Below, piece after piece: positions 49,348 through 53,855 of a stretch of DNA of 53,855 nt. Every line of letters starts with the position of its first letter. Within the stretch, counting starts at the first letter, position 1. Location: positions 1 to 53,855 of the forward strand of contig NZ_UYXQ01000028.1 in the NCBI RefSeq assembly GCF_900624995.1, given 5' to 3'. The DNA comes from Pseudomonas antarctica. GTDB lineage: Bacteria > Pseudomonadota > Gammaproteobacteria > Pseudomonadales > Pseudomonadaceae. The notes beneath the pieces are model-generated. The model saw only the letters and a program-made list of their open reading frames with translations, was not told where the DNA came from and made no database searches. The position numbers were made by a program, and so were the translations under genes.

Positions 49348-50799
49348 TCAGCCTGCAGGAAGGGAGGCTGTTTCAGGGTAGACGGATTGCCAACCGCCAC
49401 CCAACGCCTTGTACAACCCGACCATGGCCAATGACACACCGGTGGAGCTTTCAACCCACTGTTCCTGCGTTGCCAATAGCGCACTTTGCACGGTCAGCAC
49501 ATTGACGAAATCCACCACGCCTTCGACGTACTGCTGTTGCGCGGTGCTCAAAGCGATCTGGTTCTGGCGCACTGCTTCGGCGAGGCTGTCGCGGCGCAGC
49601 TGGCTGGCGTTGTAGCGGGTCAGTTGGTCGTCAATTTCATGCCAGGCACGCAGCACGGTTTGCTGGTAGGCGAGCGCGGCTTCCTGTTGCTGCGCTTCGC
49701 GCAGGTTCAACATGCCTTGCAGGCGGCCGCCATTGAACAGCGGCAGGCTGAATTGCGGGCCGAAGGCAAACGCGCGTGAGCCCCATGAGCCGAAATCCGA
49801 CAGTTGCATAGCCTGTGAACCGAGGCTGCCGGACAAGGTGATACGCGGGTAGAAGTCGCCCTTGGCCACGCCGATAGTGGCGGTGGCCGCGTGCAAGCGC
49901 GCCTCGGCCTGGCGGATGTCGGGGCGGCGTTCAGCCAACTCGGACGGCAGGCCGATGGCGACCTGGCGCTGGGTTTGCGGCACGGCGGCGTCCTTGGACA
50001 ATTGCGCGTGCAGCGCTTGCGGCGGCTCGCCCATCAACAGGCTCAGGGCGTTGATCAGTTGGTCCTGGCGCTGTTGCAAATCCGGCAGGCGTGCTTCGAT
50101 GGTGGCCACCTGGGCGGCGGCTTCGGCCACGTCCAGGTCGGTCGCCACGCCGTCGGCCAGGCGCAGTTGTGAGAGCTTGAGGCTATGGCGCGCGACGTCG
50201 AGGTTTTGCTCAGTGACGGCGCGGGTGTTCTGCACGCCGCGCAGTTGGATGTAGTCCTGGGCGGTCTCGGCGAGTACCGACAGCAGCACGGCGCGGCGGT
50301 CGTTTTCGGCGACTTGCAAGGTGGCGTCGGCCGCTTCGGTCTCGCGTTTGACCCGGCCCCAGAAGTCCAGCTCCCAGGCGGCGGAGAAGCCCATGTCCCA
50401 CTGGTTGAACGCCGAACGGCCGTTCTCGCCGGAGGGGTCGCTCAAGCCTTTGCCGCTATTGCGTTTGCGCTGGTAAGCCCCCGTGGCGTCGACATTGGGA
50501 TAGCGCTCGGCGGTGGTCACCTGGCGCACCGCACGGCTTTGTTGCAGGCGGCTGCTGGCCAGTTTCAGGTCAAGGTTATCGGTGAGCGCCCGGCGTGTGA
50601 GGGCCGAAAGCTGCGCGTCGTGGAACACGTCCCACCAGCGCTCCTGCAAAGGATCGGTGACGGCGCGGCTGGCGGCCTGTCGGCCCTGGGGCTCGCTCCA
50701 TTGGGTGACTTGCGGGCTTTGTGGCCGCTGGAAATCCGGGCCGACGGTGCAGGCACTCAGGCTGATCAGGCTCAAGGTCAGCCAGGCGAACTGTCTCAT
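49348..50799 (-). CDS. NodT-family efflux outer-membrane lipoprotein
   Basis: A 483-residue TolC-like lipoprotein with lipobox at Cys17 and the family start TVGPDFQRPQSPQVTQWSEP. ERRPDIRQAEARLHAATATI marks the second OEP repeat. It forms the outer-membrane duct for the MFS pump encoded upstream, whose adaptor gene it overlaps by 4 bases. It is only distantly similar to the other NodT protein at 38770-40218 and is not a recent duplicate. Last gene of its operon; a REP doublet follows the stop. Confidence 0.9.
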   Translation of the reverse strand: MRQFAWLTLSLISLSACTVGPDFQRPQSPQVTQWSEPQGRQAASRAVTDPLQERWWDVFHDAQLSALTRRALTDNLDLKLASSRLQQSRAVRQVTTAERYPNVDATGAYQRKRNSGKGLSDPSGENGRSAFNQWDMGFSAAWELDFWGRVKRETEAADATLQVAENDRRAVLLSVLAETAQDYIQLRGVQNTRAVTEQNLDVARHSLKLSQLRLADGVATDLDVAEAAAQVATIEARLPDLQQRQDQLINALSLLMGEPPQALHAQLSKDAAVPQTQRQVAIGLPSELAERRPDIRQAEARLHAATATIGVAKGDFYPRITLSGSLGSQAMQLSDFGSWGSRAFAFGPQFSLPLFNGGRLQGMLNLREAQQQEAALAYQQTVLRAWHEIDDQLTRYNASQLRRDSLAEAVRQNQIALSTAQQQYVEGVVDFVNVLTVQSALLATQEQWVESSTGVSLAMVGLYKALGGGWQSVYPETASLPAG

Positions 50800-51854
50800 T
50801 GCTGGGCCACCTCACGCGACTGCGCGACCGGTTGGGTGTCGACGCTGGCTTCCACCGACATGCCGACGCGCAGGCGCTTGGTCAGCGGTTGATTGGGTTC
50901 GAGCACGATTTTCACCGGAATGCGCTGCACCACCTTGGTGAAGTTACCGGTGGCGTTGTCCGGTTTGACCGAGGCAAAGGTCACGCCGGTGGCTGGCGCG
51001 AGGCTTTCCAGGTGGCCCTTGAGCAGTTCGCCGTCGAGGCTGTCGACGCGCACCTGCACGGCTTGGCCGGCGTGCATATGCCACAGCTGGGTTTCCTGGA
51101 AGTTGGCCACCACATAAGCCTCGGCCAACGGCACCACGGCGAGGATCTTGCTGCCCGGCGTCACATAAGCACCGACGCGCACCGCGCGTTCACCGACCAT
51201 GCCATCCACCGGCGCGACGATGCGCGTGTAGGACAGCTGATAGCTGGCCATTTCCAACGCCGCATGGGCGCGCTTAAGCCCACCTTCGGCGGCATCGCGC
51301 TGGGCGGTGAGGATTTCCACTTGCTTGCGCTCGGCCGCCAGCACCGCCGTGGCATTGGCCAGGCGTGCGGTGGCCTGGTCAATACGGGTCTTGGCTTGCT
51401 GGGCGTTCTGCACGGTACCCGCGCCTACACCAGCGAGGTGGTTGTAGCGGTTCAGTTCGTGTTCGGCGAACGCCACTTCGGCGCGGTCTGCCGCCACAGT
51501 GGCCTGGGCCTGGGCGATCACCGAGCTTTGGCGCTCGAGGGTCGCGGTGGCGTTTTTCAGCTGGGCCTGGGCGACGAGCGTGTCGGCGTCGGCCGCCTGG
51601 GCGGCGGCGCGAAAGTCGCGGTCGTCGATCAGCGCCAACAGTTGGCCGGCCTTGACCCGCTGGTTGTCTTCTACCAGCACTTCCTTGATAAAACCGGCCA
51701 CGCGCGGCGCCACCAAGGTGAAGTCGGCGGCGACGAAGGCGTCGTTGGTGGTCTGGCGCTTGCTGCCCAACAGGCCGGGCGCGACCAGGTACACCAGTAC
51801 CCCGATGGCAAACACGGCGATAACGGAGACGGCAATTTTGTCTTTGCGTTTCAT
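50796..51854 (-). CDS. EmrA-like HlyD-family adaptor
   Basis: A 352-residue membrane-fusion protein with AAGGAA 5 bases before the ATG. One membrane helix (about 8-27) is followed by KRQTTNDAFVAADFTLVAPR, the lipoyl half-motifs (PRVAGFIKEVLVEDNQRVKA and APVDGMVGERAVRVGAYVTP) and a long helical hairpin between them. The layout is that of EmrA, which connects an EmrB-type permease to the outer-membrane channel. It starts 15 bases after the MFS gene and overlaps the NodT gene. Confidence 0.9.
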   Translation of the reverse strand: MKRKDKIAVSVIAVFAIGVLVYLVAPGLLGSKRQTTNDAFVAADFTLVAPRVAGFIKEVLVEDNQRVKAGQLLALIDDRDFRAAAQAADADTLVAQAQLKNATATLERQSSVIAQAQATVAADRAEVAFAEHELNRYNHLAGVGAGTVQNAQQAKTRIDQATARLANATAVLAAERKQVEILTAQRDAAEGGLKRAHAALEMASYQLSYTRIVAPVDGMVGERAVRVGAYVTPGSKILAVVPLAEAYVVANFQETQLWHMHAGQAVQVRVDSLDGELLKGHLESLAPATGVTFASVKPDNATGNFTKVVQRIPVKIVLEPNQPLTKRLRVGMSVEASVDTQPVAQSREVAQQ

Positions 51855-51869
51855 GAAAATTCCTTGTGG

Positions 51870-53405
51870 CTAGGCCGGTGCACGTGGCGGAAAGATCCGC
51901 GTGGGCATCCAGAAAATCAGCAGGATCAACGCCACTGCGACACCCGCCATGACGTAATAAAGGTCCGATGAGGTCAGCACCACGGCCTGCTCATGCAGCC
52001 GGTGCGCCAGGCCCGGCGCGTCGCCGTCGGCCAGGGGCGAGTTGCCCAGGCGGTCCACCAGCATGGTCGAGTGCAAGTGCAGGCGTTGGGTGGTCAGCGT
52101 GTCCAACACGGCGGTGGCGATCACGGCCGCAAGGCCTTTGACGGTGTTGAACCAAGCCGAGGCGAACGGCCCATCCATCGGTTGGATGCTGCCGGTGGAC
52201 AGCATCAGCAGCGGCAACACCGCCATGGGTTGCCCGAAGATTTGCAGCAAGTACAGGCCATAGAAATCGTCACGAATCCACTGCGAGGTCAGGTGCGCGC
52301 TGCCAATGCAACACAGCACCAGCATGCTCAACCCGATCCCCAGTACCCACCGGCAATCGACCCAACGCAGGTTACACAGCGCCGCCACCAGCGGCAGCGC
52401 GATCAACTGCGGCAATGCCATCAGCAGCATCACTGGCGCGGTTTGCAGCGGCCGGTAACCCTGGACCTGGGCGAGGAAGCTCGAGGGGATGATGATCACT
52501 GAAGTCAGCACCATCAGCACGCCCGCCAGCACGATCAGGGCGAAAGCCAGGTTGCGCAGGCCGAGCATCTGCAACTTGAAGAACGGAATCGGCTGCGACC
52601 ATTCATTCACCAGAAACAGCACCAGCAACAGCGTGCCCGCACTCAACAGGAAGGTGATCAGGCCAGACTCGAACCAGTCCAGGCGATTGCCCTGCAACAG
52701 GCCGATCACCAACATGCAGATCGCCGGAAAACCCAGCAGCAGACCGCGCCAGTTGAACTGCTTGAAGCGCTCCAGGCGCAGCGGATCCTGCGGCAAGCCG
52801 TAGGCCACGGCGGCCATCGCCAGCAGGCACGGCGCGACGATTTGCCAAAACGCCCACTGCCAGCCGACGTATTCGGTCCACAACGCGGCCAGCGGCGTGC
52901 CCAGGCTTGGGCCGAAGGTGGCGGTGAGCGCGTAGCCGGCCAGGCCGTACAGCTTGACGTTAGCCGGCAGGAAACGCAGTGCCACGGTCATCAACATTGG
53001 CGGCAACGCGCCACCGGCCAGGCCTTGCACGGTGCGCAGCAGCAACAGGCTTTCGTAGTTCGGCGCAAACGGGCACAGGATGCCCAGCACGGTGAACAAA
53101 CCAATCGCGCACAGGGTGAAGCGGCGCAGAGAAAACGTCACTGCACACCAGGGCGCGAAGGCCATGGCCGCCACGGACGTCGACGTATAGGCCGCCACCA
53201 GCCAGGTGCCTTCGTCAAAACCGATGTACAGCGCACCCCGGATATCGGCGAGGGCAACCTTGGTGACCATCTCGTTGAGACCGGACACCAGCACCGCCAG
53301 CAACACACCGACCAAGCCGATAATGATGCGCGGGCCGAATACGGGCGGGTTGAGCGCAGTAGGTTTGGCTGCGGCCTGGAGGGCCGGGGCAGCGAGGGAT
53401 GTCAT
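51870..53405 (-). CDS. EmrB-like MFS transporter (DHA2 family)
   Basis: A 511-residue permease with about 14 hydrophobic segments, the number typical of the DHA2 drug:proton antiporter branch. It has the early family motif region LNEMVTKVALADIRGALYIG and the helix-5 type segment GLAGYALTATFGPSLGTPLA. It would expel toxic compounds through the HlyD adaptor and NodT duct encoded downstream. The substrates cannot be predicted. First gene of the three-gene operon; no regulator gene is adjacent within the window. Confidence 0.9.
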   Translation of the reverse strand: MTSLAAPALQAAAKPTALNPPVFGPRIIIGLVGVLLAVLVSGLNEMVTKVALADIRGALYIGFDEGTWLVAAYTSTSVAAMAFAPWCAVTFSLRRFTLCAIGLFTVLGILCPFAPNYESLLLLRTVQGLAGGALPPMLMTVALRFLPANVKLYGLAGYALTATFGPSLGTPLAALWTEYVGWQWAFWQIVAPCLLAMAAVAYGLPQDPLRLERFKQFNWRGLLLGFPAICMLVIGLLQGNRLDWFESGLITFLLSAGTLLLVLFLVNEWSQPIPFFKLQMLGLRNLAFALIVLAGVLMVLTSVIIIPSSFLAQVQGYRPLQTAPVMLLMALPQLIALPLVAALCNLRWVDCRWVLGIGLSMLVLCCIGSAHLTSQWIRDDFYGLYLLQIFGQPMAVLPLLMLSTGSIQPMDGPFASAWFNTVKGLAAVIATAVLDTLTTQRLHLHSTMLVDRLGNSPLADGDAPGLAHRLHEQAVVLTSSDLYYVMAGVAVALILLIFWMPTRIFPPRAPA

Positions 53406-53525
53406 GAACAGGTAACTCGGAATAAGAAATACCCGAGCAGTTTAATCAGGCACACACATGACAAAAAGTTACTTGTCGGCAGGTTATAAGTGCGTCGCAC
53501 GCAACTGTTGGCCGCAGCTTGATCC

Positions 53526-53607
53526 TGTGGGCGCCGGGCTCGCCAGCGATGCAAACAACTCGGTCTGTCTGCAAAAGTGCGCTGATGCTATCGCAGGCAA
53601 GCCAGCT
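53526..53607. repeat. Degenerate REP doublet truncated by an IS
   Basis: TGTGGGCGCCGGGCTCGCCA (from 53526) and the inverted partner GATGCTATCGCAGGCAAGCC (ending near 53607) form a REP doublet. The right half should end in CTCCCACA but switches to unrelated sequence after GCCAGCT, where the IS110 element appears to begin. Confidence 0.6.
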
Positions 53608-53855
53608 TGTATGGTTAGACTTGTTGGGGTGGTGGGACTAAAAGCCAGCATCTGACTCTAGCCAGTACAGACCGTGGGAGACTTCGCCCCACCCCTTCAC
53701 CAAAGCGCCGATAAGGAATGCATCGGCTATGACCGACGATAGAAGCAAGCCAGCGCAATGGTGAAGCCCCGACAAGCCTGCAAACCCTAACCCGGAGCGT
53801 TTTTCATGGCAATGACTGTCTCGCAATCAATCATCGGTGTGGATGTCGCTAAAGC
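53608..53855 (+). mobile_element. Left part of an IS110-family element inserted in a REP
   Basis: The left border is placed at the break of the REP doublet, about base 53608. Some 198 noncoding bases lie between this point and the transposase start. IS110-group elements encode a bridge RNA in this position, so the stretch is a candidate for one. The rest of the element is outside the window. Confidence 0.6.
53806..53855 (+). CDS. IS110-family transposase, N-terminus (cut by window edge)
   Basis: ATG 53806 has GGAG about 9 bases upstream and opens MAMTVSQSIIGVDVAKA, where GVDVAK carries the first Asp of the DEDD (RuvC-like) catalytic set at the start of IS110-family recombinases. Only 16 complete codons are visible. 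The call rests on this motif and on the REP target context. Confidence 0.75.
   Translation, partial: MAMTVSQSIIGVDVAK

Overview
The window looks like a chromosomal stretch of a Pseudomonas of the fluorescens group. The evidence is the high-GC coding style, the gene families (pgaABCD, AaeAB-like efflux, DUF945, DUF2789, a DUF3077/DUF6124-like gene) and many Pseudomonas-type REP palindromes of the GTGGGAGCGGGCTTGCCCGC kind. Species-level assignment is inference. Both edges are insertion sequences: the tail of an IS3-family transposase on the left and the start of an IS110-family element on the right.

Layout. 0.1-3.0 kb: an operon of a von Willebrand A lipoprotein, an ECF sigma factor and a membrane protein that is probably its anti-sigma factor. 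3.4-5.2 kb: a serralysin-type metalloprotease with no secretion genes beside it. 5.3-11.5 kb: a surface-lipoprotein region with a CsgG / DUF4810 / DUF799 trio, three further small lipoproteins, an accessory type I signal peptidase with a membrane partner, and a DUF2846 lipoprotein. 11.7-12.2 kb: a strongly structured leader in front of a small DUF3077-like gene.

12.2-29.4 kb is a contact-dependent inhibition (CDI) locus read on the minus strand: cdiB, an 8.3-kb cdiA whose C-terminus looks like a PD-(D/E)XK nuclease toxin, its overlapping immunity gene, and then about 7 kb of AT-rich DNA holding a chain of displaced immunity genes. Most of these are preceded by a decayed stump of a toxin gene. 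Translating between the annotated genes shows these stumps: one ends in an HNH nuclease motif broken by an amber codon, one is fused in frame to a frameshifted SUKH immunity gene, and four end abruptly at the same kind of short nested palindrome (AAATAGGG...CCCTATTT). This graveyard of toxin-immunity modules punctuated by a palindromic element is the most unusual thing in the window.

29.8-36.1 kb: pgaABCD, for synthesis and export of the biofilm polymer poly-beta-1,6-N-acetylglucosamine. 36.4-38.7 kb: a DUF945 protein and an unknown membrane protein. 38.8-43.9 kb: a tightly overlapping five-gene efflux operon (MarR regulator, FUSC permease, DUF1656, HlyD adaptor, NodT outer-membrane factor) with a perfect dyad upstream of the regulator. 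44.1-49.1 kb: DUF2789, a GT39-like membrane glycosyltransferase, and a divergent pair made of a large periplasmic repeat protein and a DUF3142 protein. 49.1-49.3 kb: a 160-bp MITE-like element with an 8-bp target duplication inserted in a REP. 49.3-53.4 kb: an EmrAB-TolC-like MFS tripartite efflux operon. 53.5-53.9 kb: a REP broken by the IS110 element.

Taken together the window is dominated by cell-surface functions: secreted protease, lipoproteins, contact-dependent killing, biofilm polysaccharide and drug or metabolite efflux. No tRNA, rRNA or CRISPR array was seen.
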